Source: a bacterium (GTDB lineage Bacteria; Bdellovibrionota; FAC87; UBA2466). Taken from it: a DNA stretch of 25,937 bases. Shown piece by piece: positions 1 through 7,745 of the stretch. The notes beneath the pieces were generated by a model. The model was not told where the DNA came from. It did no database searches and was given only the letters and a program-made list of their open reading frames with translations. Each line of letters begins with the position of its first letter. Position 1 is the first letter of the stretch. Position numbers and translations under genes: made by a program. The stretch lies in NCBI GenBank assembly GCA_019750655.1, contig JAIEOG010000430.1:1-25937 (forward strand). Direction: 5' to 3'.

Positions 1-86
1 TGGTCCACCTGACGACTCGGCAGCAGGGCATGATTGGCTAGAACTGCGCTGCTTAGTAAAACTAAAAAGAAGGCTATGTTCTTCAT
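1..86 (-). CDS. N-terminus of an exported protein (partial, runs off window start)
   Basis: Reading the minus strand from an ATG at 86 gives MKNIAFFLVLLSSAVLANHA and then eight further residues before the window edge. This is a clean Sec signal peptide: a Lys, a hydrophobic core, and an SAVLA cleavage site. The start lies one base past the TAA stop (90-88) of the gene upstream, so it is very probably the third gene of the operon beginning at 2282. Only 28 codons are visible, so no function can be named. The tight spacing and the shared signal-peptide pattern suggest the three products are made and exported together. That they work together is inference. Confidence 0.7.
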   Translation of the reverse strand, partial: MKNIAFFLVLLSSAVLANHALLPSRQVD

Positions 87-87
87 A

Positions 88-717
88 TTAGGGCTCGCTA
101 TCCATTGCTTTTTGGGCTTCCGCCGGTTTAGCCTTTTCGCCACCGAGAATCAATACACGCGTACGTCGAGCTCCCTCTGGATTGGGCGGAATGTCGGGTA
201 CGGTAAGCGCCAGTTGATCAGTGCCCTGTACTTTACAGGGGGCTGGCCAGGGCTCTGGCACAGCCTTGGGGTCCTTTAGATCAGGTAGTAGGAGGAATGT
301 TCCCGCGCTCAATAAACCAGGAAAGAGCGCTCCTGAGACCAGGCTATAAGTTCCTAGAGACTGTGGAAGTTCGCCGGGAATTCGTGACTCAACCAAACCC
401 AGGATATTTCCGTCCGATTCGGCAGCTAGATATCCGCATGTCTTACCGTTGTCGGATAGGCTAGCGGGAACAAAAGATCCGTTCTTTAAACGCTTGACCC
501 ATTTCTGTACGAGTTGCACTCCATCATGAAATGCCGAGGGGGGGTGATTGGAGCAACCAATATAGCCAGAGGAAGTTTTTCCACTGGTGGATAGCTGATC
601 AATCTGGCGTTGCGCCGTGTTCTGCCCTGCCGAGTTCAGAATGTCATGATTCGGGGGTACGCCGACGGTGGTGGCTCGGGCCATCAGGAGCGCGAGACTG
701 AGAAGAGCCCATCTCAT
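88..717 (-). CDS. Exported protein of unknown function
   Basis: I chose the ATG at 717 because it overlaps the upstream stop as ATGA and begins a signal peptide (MRWALLSLALLMARATT). An upstream in-frame start would only add residues overlapping the preceding gene. The product is about 209 residues. The mature part has four Cys (in YIGCSNH, KTCGYL and APCKVQ contexts among others), a hydrophobic Gly/Leu stretch near residues 120-150 (LVSGALFPGLLSAGTFLLL), and a charged Lys/Glu/Ala tail. The hydrophobic stretch could be a membrane anchor or a buried core. I do not recognise the family. It is the second gene of a three-gene minus-strand operon, translationally coupled to the gene before it and one base ahead of the next. 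Confidence 0.75.
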   Translation of the reverse strand: MRWALLSLALLMARATTVGVPPNHDILNSAGQNTAQRQIDQLSTSGKTSSGYIGCSNHPPSAFHDGVQLVQKWVKRLKNGSFVPASLSDNGKTCGYLAAESDGNILGLVESRIPGELPQSLGTYSLVSGALFPGLLSAGTFLLLPDLKDPKAVPEPWPAPCKVQGTDQLALTVPDIPPNPEGARRTRVLILGGEKAKPAEAQKAMDSEP

Positions 718-2282
718 TTGGCTCCTCCGACTGCACCCTGTTGAATAGCCCGACAAGCGGGACAACCAGGGCACTTCACGCAGAGTTCTGAGTTTACCTG
801 TCGATACAATAGCGCCGCATCTTCTGGGTTTTCACTACGCAGTTTTTGTACCGCTTCCACGCTCTTTTCCGGATCTGGATTGAGGAGGTACATGTCGCTC
901 AGATTCTGTCGTGCTTGTTGCTGCAGCTCGGGATTTTGCGTGTTGTTCATCCCGCGTGCGATTTCTTGGAAGAGGCTCGGAGGAATTGGCTTGCCGTTGC
1001 GTAAAGCATCCTGGCTTTGGTTCATTGCGGATTGCAGACGCCGATCGATGGGCGAATAGTACTGGCCTGGATTGTTGGATGGCGCGGATGCGGGGCCCGT
1101 ACTCGCTAAGCCGCGCGAAGGTGTTGATTGCTGCGAAGCCGTTCCTGCGGGGAGATTAGCTGTAACACCCACTGCGAACTGTGGCTGCACCATCACGCCA
1201 ACCGTTGTGGAGCCAGCTCCCGTGGGTGCGGAACGATCGCCGCCGTTAGCGCGGGGAATATTGTTCACGATTGTCGTCGACACGCCCGGTGCGCGTAGAA
1301 CCGTCATGGACGCAGATTGGTTCTCTTTCCCTTGGAGTGCTTTCTCGGTTGCTGGCGCAGCGCCAGGGGCTTGGACGTTTACCGTCGTCTGCGCATTCGC
1401 TATGGCGGCGGGAACGCTGCTCGCTGGGACGCGGGGAGAATCGGGATCATTTGGCGTAATCGCGGTATCGCTTTCCGCCACGCTTACGGCTATGGGACGA
1501 GCGCAGCGCGGGTTCACCGCCGACGCAATCGTCTTCGCCATCGGATCTTGCAGTGTGAAACCTTCTGCAGGGCCTAAGCGCTTCGTTTGTTTCCCTTGGG
1601 CATCGAGCAAGTAAATCTGGTAGCCGCCTTTGCCTTCATCCGCGAGCAGGGCGAGTGGCAACCACGGGCGCTCGCGTTTCTGGAAGTCTTTCAAGAAAGT
1701 CGCGAGAAGTTTTGCAGGTAATGCGTGGCGTGGATCGTGCGGCACCGCGAGCAAGTAACTCAGGCGGCCGCCATCGACCGGGACGAGCGTGATTGTCGTT
1801 CCTAGGAAGCGCTTATTCTTTTCGACTGAGAACAAATGCGCGTCCTTGAGCAGCGGCGTCCAACGATCGATCAAGAGTGAGTCGCGTGCCGTGCAAGTCT
1901 CTGGTTCCACTTCGCGTAAGTTCTCAAGCAACCAAATCGAATGGAAGACCTGCGATACACGCTCAAATCGGAAATGATCCTTCGAAGCATCGGAATACTG
2001 AAAGGCTAAGGGCTTCGCAGGGTGCGTGAGCCGCGCATCGACACCGCGAATCTGTTTGCGCAGTTTGCTGAGCTGCGCGATCGCAGCATCGAAGCTGGGG
2101 CTTACCGGAACTTTTGCCGGTGCGCTGTAGCGCTCAAGTGCCTGGCGGTAGCCTTGCTGCCATTTCTTATCCGTCATCGCCTGCGGCACATCTTTCGCGG
2201 TGCGGATAAAGCCTCCCAAGTCGCTCAAGGACTCGCCGTGAGCGGGAAGCGCGATCAGCAGTATGGCGATGAAAGCTTTCAT
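714..2282 (-). CDS. Large exported protein with low-complexity centre and Cys-rich C-terminus
   Basis: The ATG at 2282 gives a signal peptide (MKAFIAILLIALPAHGES). A GTG four codons upstream is possible but would lengthen the N-region. The product is about 522 residues. Residues about 20-260 look globular. About 275-430 is Ala/Ser/Thr/Pro-rich and probably an unstructured linker. A helical, TPR-like stretch follows (PEKSVEAVQKLRSENPEDAA). The protein ends with four evenly spaced cysteines in LCVKCPGCPACRA, a C-x2-C-x2-C-x2-C pattern that could bind metal or form disulfides. It heads a three-gene operon and is divergent from the glycosyltransferase at 2351 across 68 bp, which must hold both promoters. 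I do not recognise the family. Confidence 0.75.
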   Translation of the reverse strand: MKAFIAILLIALPAHGESLSDLGGFIRTAKDVPQAMTDKKWQQGYRQALERYSAPAKVPVSPSFDAAIAQLSKLRKQIRGVDARLTHPAKPLAFQYSDASKDHFRFERVSQVFHSIWLLENLREVEPETCTARDSLLIDRWTPLLKDAHLFSVEKNKRFLGTTITLVPVDGGRLSYLLAVPHDPRHALPAKLLATFLKDFQKRERPWLPLALLADEGKGGYQIYLLDAQGKQTKRLGPAEGFTLQDPMAKTIASAVNPRCARPIAVSVAESDTAITPNDPDSPRVPASSVPAAIANAQTTVNVQAPGAAPATEKALQGKENQSASMTVLRAPGVSTTIVNNIPRANGGDRSAPTGAGSTTVGVMVQPQFAVGVTANLPAGTASQQSTPSRGLASTGPASAPSNNPGQYYSPIDRRLQSAMNQSQDALRNGKPIPPSLFQEIARGMNNTQNPELQQQARQNLSDMYLLNPDPEKSVEAVQKLRSENPEDAALLYRQVNSELCVKCPGCPACRAIQQGAVGGAK

Positions 2283-2350
2283 GGTCTCGCACACTTATCG
2301 GTCAAAAAGCCCAAGAACTTTACCGGCTTACCTGCTAGAGTCGGGGGCGC

Positions 2351-3718
2351 ATGAAGGGTGAGTTCCGCCATGATTTCCTTTGGAAGGCCTTGTTTACATT
2401 GCGCTTTGGCGTGCTGCTCCTAGCCTGCCTGCTGCCGCTCTCCGATCCGCATACCCACCGGCAGACCGATACGCTCGGCATTGCACAGCGTTACTACCAG
2501 CGTTGGTTTCAAGCGCCGCAGCCCGAGGGCTGGAAAATCCTGGCTCCTGCGGCACTCAATAGCGCTGAGGGGTTTGGCTATGTTGCTACCGAAGCGCCAT
2601 TGCTTAATTGGCTCGTGGCACCGGCATTCTTTTTCGGGCCGTACGCGGGGATGGCCATCGCGCACCTCATTTGGTTGCTGCTGGTTTTCGGGGCACTGCT
2701 CTTTGCCTACAAAGTTTGGGGACTAAATCGCATCGAGGGGATTCCAGTCGGTTGGGTGGCGCTGGTTTTTCCGTTGATTGGCCTCGGAGCGATTTTCACC
2801 AGTAAAACAATTCCTGATCCGCTCGCGGCGATTTTGGTTTTTGCGGCAGTGGGAGCGAGCTACGCGCGCGCGCGGCCTGTGCTTTCGTTCTCACTTCTAG
2901 CCGTCGGGCTTTTGCTTAAACCCACGGCGGTTGTGGGCCTTGGCTGGATCTTCTTATCGCCGCGGTGGGACTGGAAGCGGTGGACTTGGATTCCCTGGGG
3001 AATTGCGGTCGCGCTGGTTTATTACCTCGGCATTGTTCCGAAGCTTGCGGCGTTCCAAGATTCCGCATTCCCGTTCTATGTTGGCTTACGCCCGCCCTGG
3101 GAAAGTCTTTTCCAGTTTGTTACCGACGCAAAAGGTTTTGCCGCACTTTGGGGGCGCCACTACTTCACCCAAGTGGGAGTGGTATTGGTCCTATTGGCAT
3201 ACGCCTTTGGACGTGGATTTTTGTGGCGACGGACATGGCCGCTCTGGGCGTTGTTAACCCTGCAGACACTCGCGGTAGGCGCTTTGGATGGACGCCACGC
3301 ACACCAACACCTTTACTACTTCATGGGGCTCGTGCCGACAGTTTGTTTCCTGTTTTTACAGATCCTCAACGGCGTTGAGTTGCCGTACTGGCTGCGGTGG
3401 ATGTTGCTCTTGGTTTGCCTAGTGAATGTTTCTCGTCTCACACTGCGCGAATGGCACGACTCTGAGCCTTCGGAAGTTTATCGGATGGAATTCTACGATA
3501 GCTGCGAAAAACTGAAAGCTCGCCACCCCGAGTTTCCCTGGGGACAGGGCAAACCTTTTCGCAGCGATTATGAAAACTACCCAACGCTGGGAATGTGTTT
3601 CGGAGAACGCTCTGCGGCGCGTTCAGGCGCGTACGGCTTTTTCCGCGCCGAGAATCTTCCCAGTGACTGCAAGCAAACCGACCGTGAAGGCGGGCTAGTG
3701 CTCGCGACCTGCCCATAG
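2351..3718 (+). CDS. Polytopic membrane glycosyltransferase, GT-C/GT39-like
   Basis: A 455-residue inner-membrane protein with around ten hydrophobic segments. The first periplasmic loop after TM1 contains DPHTHRQTDTLGIAQRYY, which resembles the acidic RQ(A/T)D loop of bacterial GT39/ArnT-like GT-C enzymes. TEAPLLNWLVA follows, in the place of their E-x-P-L-x-x-W segment. These enzymes transfer a sugar from a polyprenyl-phosphate donor to protein or lipid on the periplasmic face. Acceptor and donor cannot be told from sequence. The C-terminus (from about residue 365) is soluble, with several Cys. The ATG at 2351 has a G-rich stretch just upstream. It is divergent from the exported-protein operon at 2282. 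The general class is fairly secure, the specific reaction is not. Confidence 0.72.
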   Translation: MKGEFRHDFLWKALFTLRFGVLLLACLLPLSDPHTHRQTDTLGIAQRYYQRWFQAPQPEGWKILAPAALNSAEGFGYVATEAPLLNWLVAPAFFFGPYAGMAIAHLIWLLLVFGALLFAYKVWGLNRIEGIPVGWVALVFPLIGLGAIFTSKTIPDPLAAILVFAAVGASYARARPVLSFSLLAVGLLLKPTAVVGLGWIFLSPRWDWKRWTWIPWGIAVALVYYLGIVPKLAAFQDSAFPFYVGLRPPWESLFQFVTDAKGFAALWGRHYFTQVGVVLVLLAYAFGRGFLWRRTWPLWALLTLQTLAVGALDGRHAHQHLYYFMGLVPTVCFLFLQILNGVELPYWLRWMLLLVCLVNVSRLTLREWHDSEPSEVYRMEFYDSCEKLKARHPEFPWGQGKPFRSDYENYPTLGMCFGERSAARSGAYGFFRAENLPSDCKQTDREGGLVLATCP

Positions 3719-3742
3719 CCAGACGATCTGGTATTCTATTTA
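3719..3742 (+). promoter_or_regulatory. Candidate operator and promoter for the gene at 3747
   Basis: A 13-bp perfect inverted repeat, CCAGA-CGA-TCTGG (3719-3731), is followed directly by TATTCT (3732-3737), a possible -10 box only nine bases before the ATG at 3747. No Shine-Dalgarno sequence precedes that ATG, so the transcript could be nearly leaderless. The repeat would lie in the -10/-35 spacer, where a repressor could block polymerase. No U-tract follows, so it is not a good terminator. This is inference from sequence only. Confidence 0.3.
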
Positions 3743-3746
3743 AATC

Positions 3747-4532
3747 ATGCACCTAAAAAATGGTTGGCTCGTCGTGTCCTTGGCACTGGTACCGCAGCTT
3801 CTGTTCGCCGAGGTGGGCGGGCACGAATTTCGGGCGCAGGAGGGAGGGGCGAATGACCCCATCGCGATTAAGCCTTCTGAAGCGATTGTCCGGGGACAGA
3901 ATGTGTCGGGTGTCGATGCCGTGAAAGCCACTTTCCTGGAGAAAGTTAAAGCCTTCTTGGATGCGCGGCGCGCTCAAGAAGAGGAATTGTGGAAAGAGAG
4001 CGCTTCTAACGACACGATCGATGAAAAAAGCAGCGGACGCGATAAGGCCAAGCGGGCATTGCTGGACTTTTTCGCGACAGTCCCCGTGGCTCGTCAGGCC
4101 GAACTCCGTGCCTTGTTTTTTGAGCAGGAGAAAAAAGCCATTGATGGGCAGTTGGTTTACGTGCGGAGCATGAAGAACACGGAACCAGAGGCGGGCAAAG
4201 ACCGCGAATATTCCGCTAGCTCTCTCCTCACGTGGGAATCTAGTCTTTCGCACCAATCCAGCCGCAATACGTTCGACTCGAATAGAAATGGTTCTCTAGC
4301 GAATTACCTCGGTGTCGGTAAAGAGCCTCCGGCCGCGGCACCGTCTTACAAAAAGCTCCCTTCGTACAATCCAAAAGCTTATTACCCAACCGGAACGCCG
4401 ACGCCTGCCGCCACCCCGCCACCACCACCGAAGCCTCTACAGACACAGGGAATCGGAATTGGAACGACGGACGATCAGCGGCTGAAATCCTACATAAAAG
4501 CCCGGGAGGAAAGTGGCAGCGGCACTCCTTAG
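3747..4532 (+). CDS. Exported protein of unknown function with proline-rich tail
   Basis: The product is 261 residues with a signal peptide (MHLKNGWLVVSLALVPQLLFA). The mature part to about residue 130 is charged and helical (VKAFLDARRAQEEELWKE and similar). Residues about 140-210 are Ser/Asn-rich. Residues about 210-235 are Pro/Thr/Ala-rich with a run of prolines (PTPAATPPPPPKP), suggesting a flexible linker or cell-wall-spanning segment. The last 25 residues are polar. No cysteine is evident and no known domain is recognised. It follows the glycosyltransferase by 28 bp on the same strand but seems to have its own promoter-like sequence. Because the neighbouring enzyme is a GT-C transferase, a Ser/Thr-rich exported protein could be its acceptor, but nothing in the sequence proves that. 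Confidence 0.68.
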   Translation: MHLKNGWLVVSLALVPQLLFAEVGGHEFRAQEGGANDPIAIKPSEAIVRGQNVSGVDAVKATFLEKVKAFLDARRAQEEELWKESASNDTIDEKSSGRDKAKRALLDFFATVPVARQAELRALFFEQEKKAIDGQLVYVRSMKNTEPEAGKDREYSASSLLTWESSLSHQSSRNTFDSNRNGSLANYLGVGKEPPAAAPSYKKLPSYNPKAYYPTGTPTPAATPPPPPKPLQTQGIGIGTTDDQRLKSYIKAREESGSGTP

Positions 4533-4582
4533 TGCTTTGTCCTCTCCCAGGGGGCGCAAAAACGGCTCTGTGCGCTCGCTGA

Positions 4583-4595
4583 ATACAGTCTGTAT
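4583..4595. promoter_or_regulatory. Perfect 13-bp inverted repeat, candidate operator
   Basis: ATACAG-T-CTGTAT is a perfect inverted repeat in the 209-bp gap before the gene at 4742. An AT-rich stretch with TTGATA (4600-4605) follows it. The two 6-bp arms and short centre are typical of a dimeric repressor site rather than an RNA hairpin, since a 1-nt loop cannot fold. The regulator is unknown. Confidence 0.35.
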
Positions 4596-4712
4596 CTAGT
4601 TGATATCTAATTGAAAATGTCGATAGCCTGAGTGCATTGAACAGCGGCTAGTCTTTTCCCGTTGGGCTCACCAGCGTGGGAACGGTGGCTTTAACTTTGC
4701 AAAATACGTCGC

Positions 4713-4736
4713 GGCCGATCACGGCCTGTTGAGGAG
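4713..4736 (+). promoter_or_regulatory. Leader hairpin and Shine-Dalgarno of the gene at 4742
   Basis: GGCCG-ATCA-CGGCC (4713-4726) forms a 5-bp GC hairpin with a 4-nt loop. It is followed four bases later by a strong ribosome binding site, GAGGAG (4731-4736), five bases from the ATG at 4742. The hairpin ends so close to the binding site that it could modulate translation. The leader does not match a riboswitch I know. Confidence 0.35.
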
Positions 4737-4741
4737 ATCTC

Positions 4742-5320
4742 ATGCGACGTTTGCTGTTTTGTCTTTTGGTTTCAATTCCCGCGAGTGCCAATCATTTTTT
4801 TCAAGACCCTGAAACCGCACCGGCAGCTGCCAAGGCGCAGGACCGGGCTGCCGCTGTTTCTATTGCGGATTTCCGAAAAGACCTCGTAGCTAAAGACGGA
4901 AAAGCGATCGTACTAAATAAAGACATTCCTCAGTCGGTAACGGAAGCAAACTCAGTGATCGAGTCCTTCATCACGAAAAAGGGAAAAGACGTTAAAAAGC
5001 TCACTCCGAGCGAGAAATATGACTTCGTGATGCAATGCTTGCGGGAAGAAAAACCGAGCAAGGAAGCCTTGCGAGGTTTGTTAGTAGGAGCCTTTATTGT
5101 CCGGTCTTTGGTAACGCAGTGGAAAGATATTCACCTCGAGGGCGTTCCCCGGGAAAAAGAGAAAGCGCTGGCCGACCAGAGCAAAGGGTTGATGCGCGAA
5201 ATCAGCATACAGCTGAACCTTCCAGATTCTTATTGGAATTACGACGAGACTTCCGAAGCTGACAAAAAAGCCATCATAGAGCAATCGCGAGATATTTTTA
5301 TGTCCATTCAAGGCTGGTAA
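4742..5320 (+). CDS. Exported protein of unknown function
   Basis: The ATG at 4742 has a strong GAGGAG five bases upstream. The 192-residue product begins with a short signal peptide (MRRLLFCLLVSIPASA, cleaved before NHFFQ). The mature protein is charged and mostly helical, with many Lys/Glu pairs and a single evident Cys (MQCLREE). Its tail (about residues 110-192) holds IVRSLVTQWKDIHLEGVP and an acidic end. No domain is recognised. Its stop is five bases from the stop of the convergent lipoprotein gene at 5326, with no terminator hairpin between. Its leader is unusually structured for this window, with an inverted repeat and a GC hairpin, so the gene is probably regulated. Confidence 0.72.
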   Translation: MRRLLFCLLVSIPASANHFFQDPETAPAAAKAQDRAAAVSIADFRKDLVAKDGKAIVLNKDIPQSVTEANSVIESFITKKGKDVKKLTPSEKYDFVMQCLREEKPSKEALRGLLVGAFIVRSLVTQWKDIHLEGVPREKEKALADQSKGLMREISIQLNLPDSYWNYDETSEADKKAIIEQSRDIFMSIQGW

Positions 5321-5325
5321 TTCGG

Positions 5326-6768
5326 TTAGCGAATCCCGAAGGTCACCGTCACCCGTTTGTTTCCTGCTGTTGTGACGGTGCAAGTCCCGCCGCCTTTGCC
5401 ATCGCTGGTCGTGCGATCGCAGCCGGCCCAGGACTTCACGTAAGACTTCGCATCGGGAAGTAACGCCGTTAGCGTCACCACAGTGCCGGGTGGGTGCTTC
5501 GCAATGCAGTTTAATTCCCCGTCACAAACCTGTGCCGGGGTGGAATAGCTTAACTTTCCAGGAGTGCCTCTGGGGAAAACGGTGAGTGTGCTCGTATTCA
5601 CTCCATCCACCGCACGAACACCTGTTTTTCGAGTGGCTCGTACTCGGTAATAAATATCGTCGTAGATTTTACGGTAACCCGGGACAACGCTGCCTTGGTA
5701 GTCGATGAGTTTGTTGCCGTAATAGTAAGTGTTTAAAGCGTTCGCTCGCCACACGTAGTCGTCAAAAGCTTTCATGTACGCTTGCACGCTTTGCAGTTCG
5801 GTGTGGGTGGTGGAAAGCGTAGACCCTAACTCGATTTCTGCCCCCGCTAACTGACTTGCTTGTATCAACTGGTTTGCCAATACGAGGCGATTCTCCGTTT
5901 CTAGAGAGGTGGATTGGAGAAAATTGGGTTGGACGGTGGTCCTATCAACTCCCAAGCTCTTTGCGTCTTGGATGCCCGTATTCAAGTGATTGGAAGGGAT
6001 GAAAAGGAGTTCTAATCCAGACCCGCCGGGCAGGCGTTTAATGGCAGCCGATGCGGCTTGTACTCTACGTTGCTGGTCGTCCGTGGTGATGAATTCTTCG
6101 TAGCCCCAATAAAACCCGGCTAAGGTGAGGGCGGGCCACCGCGCGCTCTGTGTTCTAAACGTCTCTTCCATTGAGCTAATCCACTGGTCTTGGAGCGCCG
6201 TTTTATCCGCCGCATTTTCCCAGGGGATCCAGAAATAGATTTTGAACTGGGCTTCCGAGAGTCCCTGCACGCCCCGCAATTCCTCGACTGCTTTGGATAG
6301 CGCTTCGAGCGCTCCTCCGGTCTTGGTGACGGGGTTTCCAAAAGTATCGACCACGAACGTATCGACTTGTTCGGAGGTGACTCGCTCTGGGTAAAAGACT
6401 CCCTTTATGGTCTGGGCTTTTCGATAATTGAGATTCACATCTCCTAAAATGGCGCCTTCAAAGAACTGATCTGTGCACACGGGGGTTCGCTTCTGGAAAG
6501 AAACTAATTTACGCGCTGCCTCGAAGGTCAAAGCGCCTTTATTGAAATACCAAAGCACTACGCTACGCGCTTTGCTCTTTTGCACGCTGGCGTCGGCGCA
6601 AGCAGGAGGCAGTGGCACGATCTGCGAGGCAACCGGATCTGCCGGCTCTGGATCGTACTGTCCAGGAGGTTCAAAGACCGGAGAATCCACGTCCCCACGC
6701 TGCTGGCAGGCGGCCAGCGAAAGAAGGCTGGTAAGACTGAAAAGAATAAACCCCGTTTTGGGCAGCAA
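5326..6768 (-). CDS. Lipoprotein with DUF4855-like domain and InlB-B-repeat-like tail
   Basis: I place the start at the TTG at 6768, with CGGAG six bases upstream. This gives a compact lipoprotein signal (LPKTGFILFSLTSLLSLAAC, lipobox LAAC). A TTG at 6798 would add ten residues without a better binding site. After a Pro/Asp-rich spacer, residues about 55-370 resemble the DUF4855 family: VLWYFN near the start, FWIPWEN, LAGFYWGYEEF, ELLFIPSN, VQPNFLQS and a YYYGNKLIDYQ end. That fold looks barrel-like and glycosidase-related, but its activity is unknown. Residues about 395-480 resemble an InlB-B/Flg_new_2 repeat (PPGTVVTLTALLP, then W-x-GC and C-x-V-T). It is convergent with the gene at 4742. 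A surface carbohydrate-binding or hydrolysing role is plausible, not shown. Confidence 0.65.
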   Translation of the reverse strand: MLPKTGFILFSLTSLLSLAACQQRGDVDSPVFEPPGQYDPEPADPVASQIVPLPPACADASVQKSKARSVVLWYFNKGALTFEAARKLVSFQKRTPVCTDQFFEGAILGDVNLNYRKAQTIKGVFYPERVTSEQVDTFVVDTFGNPVTKTGGALEALSKAVEELRGVQGLSEAQFKIYFWIPWENAADKTALQDQWISSMEETFRTQSARWPALTLAGFYWGYEEFITTDDQQRRVQAASAAIKRLPGGSGLELLFIPSNHLNTGIQDAKSLGVDRTTVQPNFLQSTSLETENRLVLANQLIQASQLAGAEIELGSTLSTTHTELQSVQAYMKAFDDYVWRANALNTYYYGNKLIDYQGSVVPGYRKIYDDIYYRVRATRKTGVRAVDGVNTSTLTVFPRGTPGKLSYSTPAQVCDGELNCIAKHPPGTVVTLTALLPDAKSYVKSWAGCDRTTSDGKGGGTCTVTTAGNKRVTVTFGIR

Positions 6769-6961
6769 GACGTACTCCGGTAAGTCCCTATTATGCAAAG
6801 CCTGGCCCAGGCACGGCTAGGCTCGGAGAATCCGGCCCAATCGGCTAAAGCTTAAACACTTCGTTAGGCTCGTTAGAACGCCCGGGAATTACTTCGAAAA
6901 ATGCGTTTAAATTGTTGGTATTAATCGACTAAGAATCAGTCGTCTAAGCGTTGGGAGCGTA

Positions 6962-6985
6962 GTGGATCCGACGCGGATCGAACGC
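6962..6985 (-). repeat. 24-nt copy of the tRNA-Ala 3' end, candidate att remnant
   Basis: Positions 6962-6985 match 9299-9322, the T-arm and 3' acceptor strand of tRNA-Ala(GGC), at 23 of 24 positions (t6967 against c9304), in the same orientation. The flanking bases do not fold into a tRNA: the T-stem partner and the anticodon arm are missing. A short direct repeat of a tRNA 3' end, placed downstream of that end, is the geometry left when an element integrates into a tRNA gene. The rest of the 270-bp gap at 6769-7038 holds a short hairpin, CGACT-AAGAATC-AGTCG, and no gene. Confidence 0.55.
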
Positions 6986-7038
6986 CAAATGCGAAATGCA
7001 AGTCAGCCTCCGGCAATGAGACGGCAAGGGGCCGTGTC

Positions 7039-7731
7039 CTAGTAGGCTTGGAATGTCTGCGTTTGGGCTGAGCTGACGGAGCATGTCAGCGTTTCGTCGT
7101 CACAAACGATGGGCCCGATGCAGCTATTGCCAATTCCCAGAGTTGCCGGATCGAACAAATCGTATTGGTAGTCGAACGGCGTGCTATTTCCGGCAGCGGA
7201 ATAGGGGAGGGCGTTTGCAGCCGGTGTGCCGCTCAAGGTGTAGTTGGAATAGTTGTAATTCGCACCGTGTGCCATGGCATTAATAGAAACGCACCAGCCA
7301 TGGACGTTGGAGTCATCTCCAGGCCAGGAACAGCCGGGAAGCGCGCACGGCGAAGAGCCCGCGTTATTACGGATATAATAAATTCCGTTATAGAGGATGT
7401 TATATAAATAATTTTTTCCGATCGGCAGGCTCTGGTTCGGTTCAAAAGTAATCGGTTCTACGAATGTGCCACCGACGTTGTCCCCGGCAATGATGTTTCC
7501 AAAACAACTAGAGCAGTCATTGACATCGTAACTCGTGATGAAGAGGCCGTAGGATGTGACAGAGGAGTCTGTGCCATTCTTAATCCACACGTTGGATGTG
7601 CCGTCGTTGATGGCATCTTGTGCCGTCATCATGTACTGCACACTTGGAGAGTTCTGCCGCGTTCTCGAGCAGGCGAAAGTAACGAAAAGGAGCGTGCAGG
7701 CAGAAAGAAAAATCGAAAGCGTTTTTTCCAC
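7039..7731 (-). CDS. Cys-rich exported protein, paralog A of a tandem pair
   Basis: The GTG at 7731 has AGGAGG ten bases upstream and begins a signal sequence (VEKTLSIFLSACTLLFVTFA). Cysteines in LSAC and TFAC could make it a lipoprotein, though neither lipobox is ideal. The product is about 230 residues. From about residue 100 it is collinear with its neighbour at 7746-8375. Shared blocks are NYLYN, two Tyr before an SSP, C-x3-PGC-x-W-x-GD, VH-x-WC, and near the end GPI-x-CDD-x2-LTC-x-V-x-S-x-Q-x-Q-x-F. Paired cysteines suggest disulfides outside the cytoplasm. It also carries CSSCFG, absent from paralog B. It lies 14 bp after paralog B and is probably co-transcribed. The family is unknown to me. 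Confidence 0.7.
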   Translation of the reverse strand: MEKTLSIFLSACTLLFVTFACSRTRQNSPSVQYMMTAQDAINDGTSNVWIKNGTDSSVTSYGLFITSYDVNDCSSCFGNIIAGDNVGGTFVEPITFEPNQSLPIGKNYLYNILYNGIYYIRNNAGSSPCALPGCSWPGDDSNVHGWCVSINAMAHGANYNYSNYTLSGTPAANALPYSAAGNSTPFDYQYDLFDPATLGIGNSCIGPIVCDDETLTCSVSSAQTQTFQAY

Positions 7732-7745
7732 GGAGACCAGTCCTC

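Noticed and set aside
1072..1614. 180-codon plus-strand open frame opposite the gene at 714-2282
   Set aside because: It has no signal peptide, domain or ribosome binding site and is the antisense shadow of an Ala/Pro/Thr-rich coding region.
4640..4741. Cyclic di-GMP (GEMM) riboswitch before the gene at 4742
   Set aside because: A few short GEMM-like words (GGGAACGG, TGCAAAATACG) occur, but the conserved core order and the two helices are absent.
6962..7038. Second complete tRNA at the 6962 copy
   Set aside because: Only the last 24 nt match. The T-stem does not pair, and no D-arm or anticodon arm can be drawn.
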